NCBI RefSeq assembly: GCF_900109355.1
Contig: NZ_FOBF01000001.1
Coordinates: 549,613-613,612, forward strand
Length of the DNA stretch: 64,000 nucleotides
Origin: Nonomuraea pusilla
GTDB lineage: Bacteria > Actinomycetota > Actinomycetes > Streptosporangiales > Streptosporangiaceae
Direction: 5' to 3'
Translations under genes and position numbers: made by a program
The notes under the pieces: generated by a model
What the model was told of the DNA's origin: nothing
Databases searched by the model: none
What the model saw: only the letters and a program-made list of their open reading frames with translations
Shown: positions 26,853-35,932 of the stretch, piece after piece
How positions within the stretch are numbered: position 1 is the stretch's first letter
How the letters are laid out: every line of letters starts with the position of its first letter

Positions 26853-27998
26853 ATGAAGGCACTGATCACAGGATGTGGCATCGCGGGCCCGGCCATGGCC
26901 ATGGCCCTGCGGGAGGCGGGCATCGAGGCGGAGATCTTCGAGGCGTACGGCAAGGGGGCCGAAGGAGTCGGCGCCTTCCTCAACCTCGCCTCCAACGGGC
27001 TCGACGCGCTACGCGTGCTCGGGGCGCACCGGACGGTCATGGCCGCCGGCATCCCCACCCCGCGCATGGTCATGTGGAGCGGCACCGGCAAGCGGCTCGG
27101 CGAGGTGGCCAACGGCCTCGCCCTGGACGACGGCACCGTCAGCCACACGATCCTCCGCTCCGACCTCTACCGGGTCGTCCGGGACGAGGCCGTGGCGCGC
27201 GGCATCACCATCTCGTACGGCAAGCGGCTGGTCACCTTCGAGGAGACCGGCGACCGCGTGGTCGCCGGGTTCGAGGACGGGACGTGGGCCGAGGGCGACG
27301 TCCTCATCTGCGCGGAAGGGGTGCACTCGCGCACCCGCGCGCTGCTCGACCCACGCGGGCCACGGCCCCGCTACAGCGGCCTGTACGGGTTCGGCGGCAT
27401 CACGAAGGTGCCCGGCCTGCCGGGCGAGCCGGGGACGTACCACATGATCTTCGGCAAGAAGGCGTTCTTCGGCTACACGGTGGCGGCGTCCGGCGAGACC
27501 TGGTGGTTCGCCAACCTGCCCCGCCGCCTCGGCGACGAGCCCGCCGACTGGAGGCCCGCGCTGGTCGAGGCGTTCGCCGGCGACCACAACGCCACGGCCG
27601 ACCTGCTCCGCACCGCCGACCTCGGATCCGGCCTGCCCGTCTACGACCTGCCGCCGCTCGCCGGCTGGCACCGCGGCCGGGTCGTGCTGATCGGCGACGC
27701 CGCCCACGCCACCTCGCCCAGCGCGGGCCAGGGCGCGTCACTCGCCGTCGAGGACGCCGTCGTGCTCGCCAGGTGCCTGCGCGACGAGCCCGGCCACCAG
27801 CAGGCGTTCGCCCGCTACGAAGCCGAGCGGCGCGGCAGGGCCGAGCGCGTGGTGGCGTACTCGCGGCGGATCAGCAACAGCAAGGCGCCAGGGCCGGTGG
27901 GGCGCGTGTTCCGCGACCTCGTGATGCCGGCGTTCCTGAGGCGTGCCGCCGACCAGAAGTCACTGGGCTGGCTCTACCGCCACCACGTCACGCTCTGA
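26853..27998 (+). CDS. FAD-dependent monooxygenase (PHBH/TetX-like)
   Basis: This 381-residue class A flavoprotein monooxygenase has N-terminal ALITGCGIAGPAMAMALREAG (FAD dinucleotide fold), GDVLICAEGVHSRTR (DG-like motif) and GRVVLIGDAAHATSPSAGQG (GD motif binding FAD ribityl). The substrate is unknown; relatives hydroxylate aromatic compounds or inactivate antibiotics such as tetracycline and rifampicin. It is divergent from the MarR gene, whose presumed operator overlaps its promoter, so it is probably induced by its substrate. Confidence 0.88.
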   Translation: MKALITGCGIAGPAMAMALREAGIEAEIFEAYGKGAEGVGAFLNLASNGLDALRVLGAHRTVMAAGIPTPRMVMWSGTGKRLGEVANGLALDDGTVSHTILRSDLYRVVRDEAVARGITISYGKRLVTFEETGDRVVAGFEDGTWAEGDVLICAEGVHSRTRALLDPRGPRPRYSGLYGFGGITKVPGLPGEPGTYHMIFGKKAFFGYTVAASGETWWFANLPRRLGDEPADWRPALVEAFAGDHNATADLLRTADLGSGLPVYDLPPLAGWHRGRVVLIGDAAHATSPSAGQGASLAVEDAVVLARCLRDEPGHQQAFARYEAERRGRAERVVAYSRRISNSKAPGPVGRVFRDLVMPAFLRRAADQKSLGWLYRHHVTL

Positions 27999-28074
27999 CG
28001 GGCCGGGCGGTTCCACCCGCACGGTTCCACGCGATCTTGTACGATCCGCTGGTCCCGGGGATCAAGGAGGCCGC

Positions 28075-29079
28075 ATGCTCGCACATCTCACCGTCGCGCT
28101 GACCGCGACACTGACCATGACCCTCACCGTGCCCCTGACCGTGCCCCTTACCGGGGGCGCCGCCGACGTGCCGCAGCCGCGGCCGGGCCGTCTGCCGGGC
28201 GCCTCCGCGAGCGTCGTCGCGAACCTGGCCGGCCGGCCCGTCCAGCTCACGTCTTACAGCACGCTGGGCGACCGCGGCCTCAGCGCGTGGAACTGGGCCC
28301 CCGCCAGGCGGGCCTTCGTCCGGGGCGAGGACCCTGTCACCGTCTCGCCTGACGAGCGCTGGGAGGCGATCCTGCGGCGCGACACCAGGGCCGCGTCCGT
28401 CGTCCGCTTCCGCGACAGGAAGACGGGCAGGACCTCCGACGTCGAGCTGCCCGTCCCGGTCGAGCACACCGAGCACGGCGACCAGTACCTCGACACGCTG
28501 TGGCCCACCTGGTCCCCCGACGGCCGCCGGCTGCTGGTGAACGTCTTCGCGCCCGGGTCCGAGCCCCGCTCCGAGGGCGTCGTCCTCATCGACGTGCCCT
28601 CGCTCGAACCGCGCTTCGTCCGTATCGAGAAGGCGCTGATCACCGTCGGCGGCTTCCAGTGGACGCGCGACGGCGAGGGCGTCGTCGTCCGGTGGGGCAG
28701 GAACGGCAGCTCGTCCGTCCGCCTGTACGACCTGGACGGCCAGGTCAGGCGGACCTGGCACGTCCGCGGCAGGCCCGCCGGTCAGGGCCTGGGGACGTTC
28801 ACCCCGTCCGGACGCCGGTTCGTCACCGCGTGCACCGCACTGGAGCAGGCGGCGTGCGTCTGGGACACCGCGACGGGCAAGGCGGTGACCCGGATCAGGC
28901 TCGCCTTCAACGAGAAGTGGGGGACCGTGCTCGGCTGGTACGACGAGAACCGCCTCCTCGCCTCTACCAAGGACGGCGTGGGCGTCGTGGACCTCAGGGG
29001 CGAGGTCGTCGAGACGCTGCTCAAGGCGGACGGGAAGGAGAACTTCCATGCGTCCTTCACCGCCCGCCGCCCGTCCTGA
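28075..29079 (+). CDS. Secreted WD40/TolB-like beta-propeller protein
   Basis: This 334-residue protein starts at an ATG preceded by an ideal AAGGAGG. It has a signal peptide (repetitive LTVALTATLTMTLTVPLTV) and then repeated beta-propeller blades marked by VSPDERWEAIL, WSPDGRRLLVNVF, WTRDGEGVVVRWG and FTPSGRRFVTAC. No catalytic motif is visible. It probably acts outside the cell in binding. It converges with rtcB, with only 11 bases between the stops. Confidence 0.75.
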   Translation: MLAHLTVALTATLTMTLTVPLTVPLTGGAADVPQPRPGRLPGASASVVANLAGRPVQLTSYSTLGDRGLSAWNWAPARRAFVRGEDPVTVSPDERWEAILRRDTRAASVVRFRDRKTGRTSDVELPVPVEHTEHGDQYLDTLWPTWSPDGRRLLVNVFAPGSEPRSEGVVLIDVPSLEPRFVRIEKALITVGGFQWTRDGEGVVVRWGRNGSSSVRLYDLDGQVRRTWHVRGRPAGQGLGTFTPSGRRFVTACTALEQAACVWDTATGKAVTRIRLAFNEKWGTVLGWYDENRLLASTKDGVGVVDLRGEVVETLLKADGKENFHASFTARRPS

Positions 29080-29090
29080 CGCGGAACTCC

Positions 29091-30245
29091 TCAGCCCTTG
29101 TAGTTGAAGATCTGGTGCAGGGTGTGCTGCACCTCCACCAGGTCCCTCTGGTCGGCCATGACCTGGTCGATCGGCTTGTACGCCTCCGGGTGCTCGTCCA
29201 CGAGGGCGGCGGCCCGGTCCGCGTTCCAGGTGCGGCCGCGCATCGCCTCGGCCAGGGAGGCCGCCGACAGCGCCCGCTTGGCCTTCGTCCGCGACATGCG
29301 GCGGCCCGCGCCGTGGGAGCAGGAGTGGTACGACTCCGGGTTCCCCCGGCCGCGCACGATGTACGAGCGGGTGCCCATCGAACCGGGGATGACGCCTTCG
29401 TCGCCCGTGTCGGCCTTGATCGCGCCCTTGCGGGTGATCCAGAGGGACCTGCCGAAGTGCGTCTCCCGCTGCGTGAAGTTGTGGTGGCAGTTGATCGTCC
29501 GGACCCGCTCGCCCCTGCCCACGACCGTGAACAGGGCGTCGACCAGGACCCTGTCCATGCGGGCGCGTGAGGCCATGGCGTAACGCTGCGCCCAGAGCAT
29601 GTCCTCGACGTACGCCGTGAACTCCGGCGTGTTCTGCACCAGGTAGGCGAGGTCGGGGTCCTCCAGGCTCGCGTCCTGCTGCTTCATCAGGTTCTTGGCG
29701 CCCGTGATGTGCAGCTGGGCGAGCTGGTTGCCGATGCCGCGCGAGCCCGAGTGCAGGACCGTCCAGACCCGGTCGCGCTCGTCCAGGCAGACCTCGACGA
29801 AGTGGTTGCCGGAACCGAGCGTCCCGAACTGCTGCGAGACCTTCCTCTCCTGCCCCGTGTCGAGGGCGGTGTGGGGCAGGCCGAGGTCGCCCAGCGCGCT
29901 GTCGATGGACGGGTCGCTGTGTCCCTTGCCGACGCCCGCCGGGATGCGGTGCTCCACCATCGGCATGAGCGCGGCGAGGGTGTCGGGCAGGTCGGCGGCG
30001 GTCAGCGTGGTCTCGGTGGCCACCATGCCGCAGCCGATGTCCACGCCCACGGCGGCCGGGATGATCGCGTTCTCGGTGGGGATCACCGAGCCGACCGTCG
30101 CGCCGATGCCGACGTGCGCGTCCGGCATGAGAGCGACGTGGCCGGCCACGACTGGCAGGCGGGCGGTACGCGCGGCCTGCGTGATCGTGCCTTCGTCGAT
30201 CTCGCTGGCCCACGACAGCAGGTTCGGTGCGGGCTGGTGCGGCAT
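29091..30245 (-). CDS. rtcB: RtcB family 3'-phosphate/5'-hydroxyl RNA ligase
   Basis: This 384-residue protein is of the shorter bacterial RtcB form. Metal and GMP-binding motifs are visible: MPDAHVGIGATVGSVIP, VDIGCGMVA (metal Cys), GSGNHFVEV, HSGSRGIG, NCHHNFTQRE and CSHGAGRRMSR with the guanylated His. It joins RNA 2',3'-cyclic phosphate or 3'-phosphate ends to 5'-OH ends using GTP and Mn. No archease or RtcA gene is adjacent. A palindrome 25 bases upstream of the start may regulate it. Confidence 0.93.
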   Translation of the reverse strand: MPHQPAPNLLSWASEIDEGTITQAARTARLPVVAGHVALMPDAHVGIGATVGSVIPTENAIIPAAVGVDIGCGMVATETTLTAADLPDTLAALMPMVEHRIPAGVGKGHSDPSIDSALGDLGLPHTALDTGQERKVSQQFGTLGSGNHFVEVCLDERDRVWTVLHSGSRGIGNQLAQLHITGAKNLMKQQDASLEDPDLAYLVQNTPEFTAYVEDMLWAQRYAMASRARMDRVLVDALFTVVGRGERVRTINCHHNFTQRETHFGRSLWITRKGAIKADTGDEGVIPGSMGTRSYIVRGRGNPESYHSCSHGAGRRMSRTKAKRALSAASLAEAMRGRTWNADRAAALVDEHPEAYKPIDQVMADQRDLVEVQHTLHQIFNYKG

Positions 30246-30269
30246 GACTGGAATCTCCTCACTGGTCGG

Positions 30270-30289
30270 TGATCAGTGTGACCTGATCA
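30270..30289. promoter_or_regulatory. Palindrome upstream of rtcB
   Basis: TGATCAG-TGTGAC-CTGATCA is a perfect 7-bp inverted repeat, 25 bases before the rtcB ATG. It could be an operator; no regulator gene is adjacent. Confidence 0.45.
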
Positions 30290-30473
30290 GGAAGGAGATC
30301 CCACTTATTTATCTCATGCGGCGCATTCCGTGGTTCGGCGACTCGGCCGCGGCGACGTCGTGGGCATGGACGGTCGCGTTCGCGGGTTTGCCGGAACGGC
30401 AACAGGAGTCGTGGGGGACGGGCCGGGAACGCCACGATCGGCACCGTAAGCACACGCCTGCTCGGGAGGACTC

Positions 30474-31457
30474 ATGGCGGAGACGTTGGGAAACGCGCCC
30501 ATTCATCGGTCGGTGTCCGCGCCGGCCGGGCGGATCCATCTCGTGGAGCAGGGGAGCGGACCGCTCGTCCTGCTGGTGCACGGGTTCCCCGAGTCCTGGT
30601 ACTCGTGGCGTCACCAGTTGCCGGCGCTGGCCGCGCAGGGCTTCCGGGCCGTCGCCGTGGACGTCCGGGGTTACGGGCGTTCCTCCAAGCCGGCGGCGGT
30701 GGAGGCGTACCGGATGCTCGACCTGGTGGAGGACAACGTCGCGGTGGTGGAGGCGCTGGGCGAGCGGTCCGCGGTGATCGTCGGGCACGACTGGGGCGCG
30801 ACCATCGCCGCCACGTCCGCGCTGGTCAGGCCGGACGTGTTCCGCGCGGTCGGGCTGCTCAGCGTGCCGTACACCCCGCCCGGGGGTCCCAGGCCCAGCG
30901 AGGTCTTCGCCCGCATGGGCGGCGCGGAGGAGTTCTACGTGTCGTACTTCCAGGAGCCGGGGCGGGCCGAGGCGGAGATCGAGCCCGACGTGCGCGGCTG
31001 GCTCGCCGGTTTCTACGCCGCGCTGTCGGCCGGCACGATGCCCCCGCCGGGCGCCCCCGACCCGCACTTCGTCAGCCCCGGGGGCAGGCTGCGCGACCGG
31101 TTCCCGTCGGGGCGGCTGCCGGACTGGCTCAGCGAGCAGGAGCTCGACGTGTACGCGGCGGAGTTCGAGCGTACGGGCATGACCGGGGCGCTGAACCGCT
31201 ACCGGAACATGGACAGGGACTGGGAGGACCTGGCCGCGTGGGAGGGCGCGCCCATCACCCAGCCGTCGCTGTTCCTCGGAGGGGCGCTGGACGCCTCCAC
31301 GACGTGGCTGTCCGAGGCGATCGCGGCCTACCCCGTGACGTTGCCGGGGCTGACGGTGTCGCGCGTCCTCGACGGCTGCGGCCACTTCCTGCAGCAGGAA
31401 CGCCCAGAGGAGACCAACCGCCTCCTGACCGCCTGGCTCGCCTCCCTCCCCGCCTGA
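30474..31457 (+). CDS. Alpha/beta hydrolase, epoxide hydrolase-like
   Basis: This 327-residue protein shows the soluble epoxide hydrolase pattern: oxyanion motif HGFPESWYSWRHQ, nucleophile elbow VGHDWGATIAA with Asp as nucleophile, a cap domain (about 140-230), and GCGHFLQQERPEE with the catalytic His. Tyrosines typical of the cap are present. GGGAGG precedes the ATG. It should open epoxides or a related ester. The neighbouring genes do not suggest a pathway. Confidence 0.88.
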   Translation: MAETLGNAPIHRSVSAPAGRIHLVEQGSGPLVLLVHGFPESWYSWRHQLPALAAQGFRAVAVDVRGYGRSSKPAAVEAYRMLDLVEDNVAVVEALGERSAVIVGHDWGATIAATSALVRPDVFRAVGLLSVPYTPPGGPRPSEVFARMGGAEEFYVSYFQEPGRAEAEIEPDVRGWLAGFYAALSAGTMPPPGAPDPHFVSPGGRLRDRFPSGRLPDWLSEQELDVYAAEFERTGMTGALNRYRNMDRDWEDLAAWEGAPITQPSLFLGGALDASTTWLSEAIAAYPVTLPGLTVSRVLDGCGHFLQQERPEETNRLLTAWLASLPA

Positions 31458-31481
31458 GGCGGTTCTGTCGGTCCGGGTGGC

Positions 31482-31487
31482 TACGCT
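31482..31487 (+). promoter_or_regulatory. -10-like box, leaderless start of GNAT gene
   Basis: TACGCT is followed by seven bases and the ATG at 31495; no ribosome site is present. Confidence 0.45.
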
Positions 31488-31494
31488 CCGGCGC

Positions 31495-31998
31495 ATGGAG
31501 ACTCCTTCTGTACGTCTTGAGCCGTGGTCGCCTGACGACCTCGACCTCTTGCGGCGGCTGAACGCGCCGGAGATGACCGGGCACCTGGGCGGCCCCGAGA
31601 CCGACGAGCAGGTGGAGGCGAGGCACGCCCGCTATCTGAAGCCCGGTGAGGCGGGTTCGGGCGGGATGTTCCGGGTGGCGCACGACGGCGTGGCCGTGGG
31701 CTCTGTCGGCTACTGGCAGCGGGAGTGGCGCGGCGAGACGGTGTACGAGACGGGCTGGGGCATCCTGCCGGAGTTCCAGGGCAGGGGCCTGGCGGGCGCG
31801 GCGGCCCGCGCGGTGGTGGGGCTGGCGAGGGCCGAGGGCAGGCACGCGCACCTGCACGCCTACCCGTCGGCGGGCAACGAGCCGTCCAACGCCGTGTGCC
31901 GCAGGGCGGGCTTCACGCTGCTGGGCGAGGTCGAGTTCGAGTACCCTCCGGGGCACTTCATGCGGTGCAACGACTGGCGCGCCGACCTCACGGCGTAG
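31495..31998 (+). CDS. GNAT-family N-acetyltransferase (RimJ-like)
   Basis: This 167-residue acetyltransferase has VRLEPWSPDDLDLLRRL, the acetyl-CoA loop ILPEFQGRGLAGAAARAVV (Q/RxxGxG/A) and SNAVCRRAGFTLLGEVEFEYP, the usual end of the RimJ/RimL group. Substrate unknown. The ATG at 31495 is chosen over an upstream in-frame ATG at 31477 because of the leaderless-type promoter and family start. Its last 11 bases overlap the 3' end of the convergent kinase gene. Confidence 0.85.
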   Translation: METPSVRLEPWSPDDLDLLRRLNAPEMTGHLGGPETDEQVEARHARYLKPGEAGSGGMFRVAHDGVAVGSVGYWQREWRGETVYETGWGILPEFQGRGLAGAAARAVVGLARAEGRHAHLHAYPSAGNEPSNAVCRRAGFTLLGEVEFEYPPGHFMRCNDWRADLTA

Positions 31999-32728
31999 CG
32001 GCGGCCCAGGAGGCGGTGGTGTCGAGCCGGTCGCGCCACAGCTTCTCGCCCTGGCCGCCCGGCTCCCACCGGCCGCAGAAGTCGAGCAGGTCGCGGCAGC
32101 GGGCGAGCATGGCGGCGTGGCGTTCGGGCCAGGCGGGCAGGGGCTCGCCGTACGCCTCGCCGTACGCGCGGAAGAAGTGGCCGAGCAGCGGCGCGTGCTC
32201 GGGGTGGTGGCTGCGCACGATCCATTCGCACCAGGCGAGGTCCTCGACGGGGTGGCCGGGGTGCGCCCACTCCCAGTCGAGGATGGCGGCGGTCTCGTAC
32301 GTGTCGGGGTCGAGCAGGAGGTTCTGCGGGCCGTAGTCGCCGTGCACGATGCCGAGCCGGTGGATGCGGGCGAGGAGCCGGCCGCACTCGGTGAGCACCT
32401 CGACGGCGCGGCCGTCGTCCAGGAGGTCCTGGCCGTGGGTGCCGGAGACGTACGCGGTGGTCAGGCTGGTCGAGGTGATCTGGTGGACGCGGGGCACCGG
32501 GAGCCGGCCGCGCAGGCGGCGCAGGTACCTGCTCTCCGTGCCCAGCCTGAACGCGGCCTCGGGGCCCTGGTAACACTTGACCACCAGGGCGCCGTCGCCG
32601 ACCGTGCTGTTGGTGTACCCGTGCTCCACAGGGATCGATTCTGGCGCACGGGGCGGCCCGGACGGCACGGCGGCGCGCCATCGGCCGCAGGTCCGATACA
32701 TCCTGTAAGAGCTGGGCAAACGGGGCAT
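31988..32728 (-). CDS. Aminoglycoside phosphotransferase/choline kinase-like protein
   Basis: Up to 246 residues. The APH fold is shown by ALVVKCYQGPEAA (lysine strand), GIVHGDYGPQNLLLD (catalytic loop Asp and Asn) and AAILDWEWAHPGHPVEDLAWC (metal Asp). These small APH-like kinases usually act on metabolites rather than antibiotics, so resistance should not be assumed. The start is uncertain: ATG at 32728 has GGAGG 11 bases upstream, while a GTG near 32628 (giving VEHGYTNSTVGDG) would begin where the conserved fold begins. Confidence 0.8.
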   Translation of the reverse strand: MPRLPSSYRMYRTCGRWRAAVPSGPPRAPESIPVEHGYTNSTVGDGALVVKCYQGPEAAFRLGTESRYLRRLRGRLPVPRVHQITSTSLTTAYVSGTHGQDLLDDGRAVEVLTECGRLLARIHRLGIVHGDYGPQNLLLDPDTYETAAILDWEWAHPGHPVEDLAWCEWIVRSHHPEHAPLLGHFFRAYGEAYGEPLPAWPERHAAMLARCRDLLDFCGRWEPGGQGEKLWRDRLDTTASWAAATP

Positions 32729-32800
32729 TCACCGCGAAACCTCCGCCTCGTCCGGGGTGAACGGGGCAACCGCGACCGTCCCCGGGGCGGCCACGGGATG

Positions 32801-32834
32801 CATGGTGTAAAGCCACCATGAGGTGCATCTCATG
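32801..32834. promoter_or_regulatory. Two overlapping palindromes before the nitrate-type transporter
   Basis: CATGGTGTAAAGCCACCATG (32801-32820) is a perfect 7-bp inverted repeat. CATGAGGTGCATCTCATG (32817-32834) is a perfect 6-bp inverted repeat sharing CATG with the first. Together they form a composite operator-like element in the divergent region between the APH-like gene and the transporter. Confidence 0.5.
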
Positions 32835-32961
32835 CGTCACGGGGCACATAGCAGAGCGACGTGGTGATGGTGGGACGTCAGGAGCGGATCTGACGGAGGC
32901 CCGCGGTGCCCGCCGTCCGCGACGTCGTGACCTCTGACGTCCGCGACCAGGAGGAGTGCTG

Positions 32962-34134
32962 GTGCTCCGCAACGGCCAGGCGCGCAACCTCGCGCTCGCC
33001 ACGGCGGCCTTCGCCCTGACGTTCTGGGCCTGGAACCTCATCGGCCCGCTGTCCGGCAGCTACAGCAGACGGCTCGGGCTGTCGCCGACGGAGACGTCGC
33101 TGCTGGTCGCGATCCCGGTGCTGGTCGGCGCGCTCGGACGCATCCCCGTCGGGATCCTCGCCGACCGGCTGGGCGGGCGCAGGATGTTCGCCGTCATCTG
33201 CTTCGTGTCGATCGTGCCCGTCCTGTTCGTCGGGTTCTCCGACTCGTACGGGTGGCTGCTGCTGTGGGGATTCCTGCTCGGCATCCCCGGCACGTCGTTC
33301 GCGGTCGGCATCCCGTTCGTCAACGCCTGGTACACGCCGGAACGCAGGGGTTTCGCCACCGGCGTCTTCGGCGCGGGCATGGGCGGCACGGCGCTGTCGG
33401 CGTTCTTCACGCCGCGCCTGGCCGAGGCGTTCGGGCGGCCCGTCACGCACGTCATCATGGCGGTGGCGCTCGCCGTCATGGGCGTGATCATGCTGCTGGC
33501 CAGCCGCGACTCGCCGTCGTGGACGCCCGCGACCACCCCCGCGCTGCCCCGCATGCGCGAGGCCATGCGGATCAGGGCGACGTGGCAGTGCGCCTTCCTG
33601 TACGCGGTGGCCTTCGGCGGCTTCGTCGCCTTCTCCACGTACCTGCCGACGCTGCTGCAGGCCGTCTACCACTTCGCCCAGACCGACGCGGGGCTGCGCA
33701 CGGCGGGGTTCTCGATCGCGGCGGTCGTCTCCAGGCCGCTCGGCGGGACCCTGTCCGACCGCGTCGGCCCGGTCAGGGTGCTGCTGCTGTCGTTCGCGGG
33801 CACCGCGCTCATGGCGCTCGTGCTGGCGTTCGAGCCGCCCGCCGAGCTGCCGGCCGGGGTCAGCTTCGTGCTCATGGCCTTCTTCCTGGGCCTCGGCACC
33901 GGCGGCGTGTTCGCCCTCGTGGCCAGGCTCGTCGAGCCTTCGCGGGTGGGCACGGTGACGGGGCTGGTGGGCGCGGCGGGCGGCCTCGGCGGCTACTTCC
34001 CGCCCCTCGTCATGGGCGCCGTGTACGCGGCCACGGGCGCGTACGCGATCGGGTACGGCCTGCTGGCGCTGACCGCGCTGGCCGCGCTCCTCTACACCTA
34101 CCGCGCCTTCTCGAAGCTCCCGCAGCGGGACTGA
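32962..34134 (+). CDS. MFS transporter, nitrate/nitrite porter (NarK/NNP) type
   Basis: This 390-residue protein has twelve predicted helices. Motif A-like GILADRLGGRRM follows helix 2; GVFGAGMGGTALSAFFTPRL and GLVGAAGGLGGYFPPLVMG are close to the Gly-rich nitrate signatures of the NNP family, though the Asn usual in GAxGNxGG is not present. I start at the GTG at 32962, five bases after GAGGAG; the GTG at 32956 overlaps that ribosome site. It likely moves nitrate/nitrite or a related anion. No nitrate or nitrite reductase is in the window. Confidence 0.82.
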   Translation: MLRNGQARNLALATAAFALTFWAWNLIGPLSGSYSRRLGLSPTETSLLVAIPVLVGALGRIPVGILADRLGGRRMFAVICFVSIVPVLFVGFSDSYGWLLLWGFLLGIPGTSFAVGIPFVNAWYTPERRGFATGVFGAGMGGTALSAFFTPRLAEAFGRPVTHVIMAVALAVMGVIMLLASRDSPSWTPATTPALPRMREAMRIRATWQCAFLYAVAFGGFVAFSTYLPTLLQAVYHFAQTDAGLRTAGFSIAAVVSRPLGGTLSDRVGPVRVLLLSFAGTALMALVLAFEPPAELPAGVSFVLMAFFLGLGTGGVFALVARLVEPSRVGTVTGLVGAAGGLGGYFPPLVMGAVYAATGAYAIGYGLLALTALAALLYTYRAFSKLPQRD

Positions 34135-34226
34135 ACCGGGGCGGGCGGCACCGGCCCCGAGGTGATCGTTAGCCGGGCGAAAATCATTTGCCTGGTCAGC
34201 TCACGCCTTGCCACCCTGGTGAGGCT

Positions 34227-35930
34227 ATGCGCTCCCTTCCCGACGCCGATCCCGGCGTGCCCGACATCCGCAGCCCGCTCCGCTACCTGTGGTGGAACGC
34301 CGGGCGGCAGCGCGGCGCGCTCCTGCTGGGCATGTGCTTCGCGACGGTCTGGTGGCTGGTGCAGGCGCTCGTCCCGGCGGTGCTCGGCAAGGGCGTCGAC
34401 GCCGTCACCGACAAGGACGCGGCAGCGCTGCTGACCTGGTCGGGCATCCTGTTCGCCCTGGGCCTGGTGCAGGCCGCCACCGGCGTCATGCGCCACCGGC
34501 TGGCCGTCTACAACTGGCTCGCGGCGGCGTACCGCACGGTGCAGCTCACGGCGCGGCACGCGGCGCGGCTCGGCGCGACGCTGCCGAAGCGGCTGTCCAC
34601 CGGCGAGGTGGTCAGCGTCGGCAACTCCGACATCGCCCACATCGGCAGCAGCATGGACATCCTGCTGCGCGGCTCCGGCTCGATCGTGGCGATCGTCGTC
34701 GTCACCGTGTACCTCATCTCGACGTCGCTGCCGCTCGGGCTGCTGGTGCTGTTCGGAGTGCCGCTCATGGCCGTGGCGGTGGGCCCGCTGCTCAGGCCGC
34801 TGCACCGGCGGCAGAAGGAGCAGCGCGACATCACCGGCGACCTGTCCACCAGGGCCGCCGACATCGTGTCGGGCCTGCGCGTGCTGCGCGGCATCGGCGG
34901 CGAGCAGGTGTTCGCCGGCCGCTACCGCGAGGAGTCGCAGCGGGTGCGGCACGCCGGGGTGCGCGTCGCCCGGGTCGAGTCGCTGCTCGAAGGGGCGCAG
35001 ATCGTGCTGCCCGGCCTGCTGATCGCCGCGGTCACCGCGGTCGGCGCGTCGTTCGCCGTCGCCGACGAGATCAGCGTCGGCCAGCTCGTCTCCTTCTACA
35101 CCTACGCCGTCTTCCTCATCGGCCCGCTGCGGACCCTGACGGAGATGGCCGACAAGCTCACCAAGGGCCATGTGGCGGCCAGGCGGGTCGTCCGCATCCT
35201 GGAGATGGAGCCCGAGGTGACCGGCGGCACGGGCCGCAGCGAGGGCGGCGTGCTGCGCGACTCGTACAGCGGGGTGACGCTCCAGCCGGGCTGGTTCACG
35301 GCGCTGGCGGCGAGCGCGCCCGAGGACGCCATCGCCATCGCCGACCGCCTCGGCCGGTACGCGCCTGGCGACGTCACCTTCGGCCGGACCGACCTGGCCG
35401 AGCTGCCGCTGCCCGAGGTCCGCTCCCGCATCCTGGTCGCCGACAACGGGGCCCGCCTGTTCACCGGCGCGCTCCGCGCCGAACTGGACGTCCGCGCCGA
35501 CGACCGCGCGCAAGCGGGCGACGACGAGCGCGTGTGGCGGGCGCTGCGGGCCGCCTGCGCCGAGGACATCGTCGAGGCCCTGCCCGACGGGCTCGACGCG
35601 CCCGTGGCGGAGGCCGGGCGCGAGTTCTCCGGCGGGCAGCAGCAGCGGCTGCGGCTGGCCAGGGCGCTGCTCGCCGACCCCGAGGTGCTCATCCTGGTCG
35701 AGCCGACCAGCGCCGTCGACGCCCACAGCGAGGCGCGCATCGCCGAGCGCCTGGCCGCGGCCCGCGCCGGCAGGACCACCCTGGTCTGCACCACCAGCCC
35801 GCTGGTGCTCGACCGGGCCGACCACGTGATCTACGTCGAGGACGGCAGGGTGCTCGCCGAGGGCGCGCACCGCGAACTGCTCGACTCCTCGCCGCGCTAC
35901 GCCGCGACCGTGACGAGAGGGGAGGACTGA
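34227..35930 (+). CDS. ABC exporter subunit with degenerate ATPase site
   Basis: This 567-residue protein has a six-helix transmembrane domain (about 20-310) and a nucleotide-binding domain. The domain keeps the signature SGGQQQRLRLARALL, but Walker A is gone: the expected GxxGxGKS is GWFTALAASAPEDAIAI. Walker B is ILVEPTSAVD (Asp replaced by Val), and the switch His is lost (VCTTSPL). It therefore cannot hydrolyse ATP alone and should pair with the next gene product, which lacks the signature. The start is the ATG at 34227; a TTG at 34188 is in frame but unlikely. Cargo unknown. Confidence 0.88.
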   Translation: MRSLPDADPGVPDIRSPLRYLWWNAGRQRGALLLGMCFATVWWLVQALVPAVLGKGVDAVTDKDAAALLTWSGILFALGLVQAATGVMRHRLAVYNWLAAAYRTVQLTARHAARLGATLPKRLSTGEVVSVGNSDIAHIGSSMDILLRGSGSIVAIVVVTVYLISTSLPLGLLVLFGVPLMAVAVGPLLRPLHRRQKEQRDITGDLSTRAADIVSGLRVLRGIGGEQVFAGRYREESQRVRHAGVRVARVESLLEGAQIVLPGLLIAAVTAVGASFAVADEISVGQLVSFYTYAVFLIGPLRTLTEMADKLTKGHVAARRVVRILEMEPEVTGGTGRSEGGVLRDSYSGVTLQPGWFTALAASAPEDAIAIADRLGRYAPGDVTFGRTDLAELPLPEVRSRILVADNGARLFTGALRAELDVRADDRAQAGDDERVWRALRAACAEDIVEALPDGLDAPVAEAGREFSGGQQQRLRLARALLADPEVLILVEPTSAVDAHSEARIAERLAAARAGRTTLVCTTSPLVLDRADHVIYVEDGRVLAEGAHRELLDSSPRYAATVTRGED

Positions 35931-35932
35931 GG

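Noticed and set aside
31988-32728. Aminoglycoside resistance gene
   Set aside because: APH-fold motifs alone do not show resistance; small members of this family act on many metabolites, and no resistance context is present.
32728-34134. Nitrate assimilation cluster
   Set aside because: Only the transporter is present; no nitrate or nitrite reductase genes are in the window.
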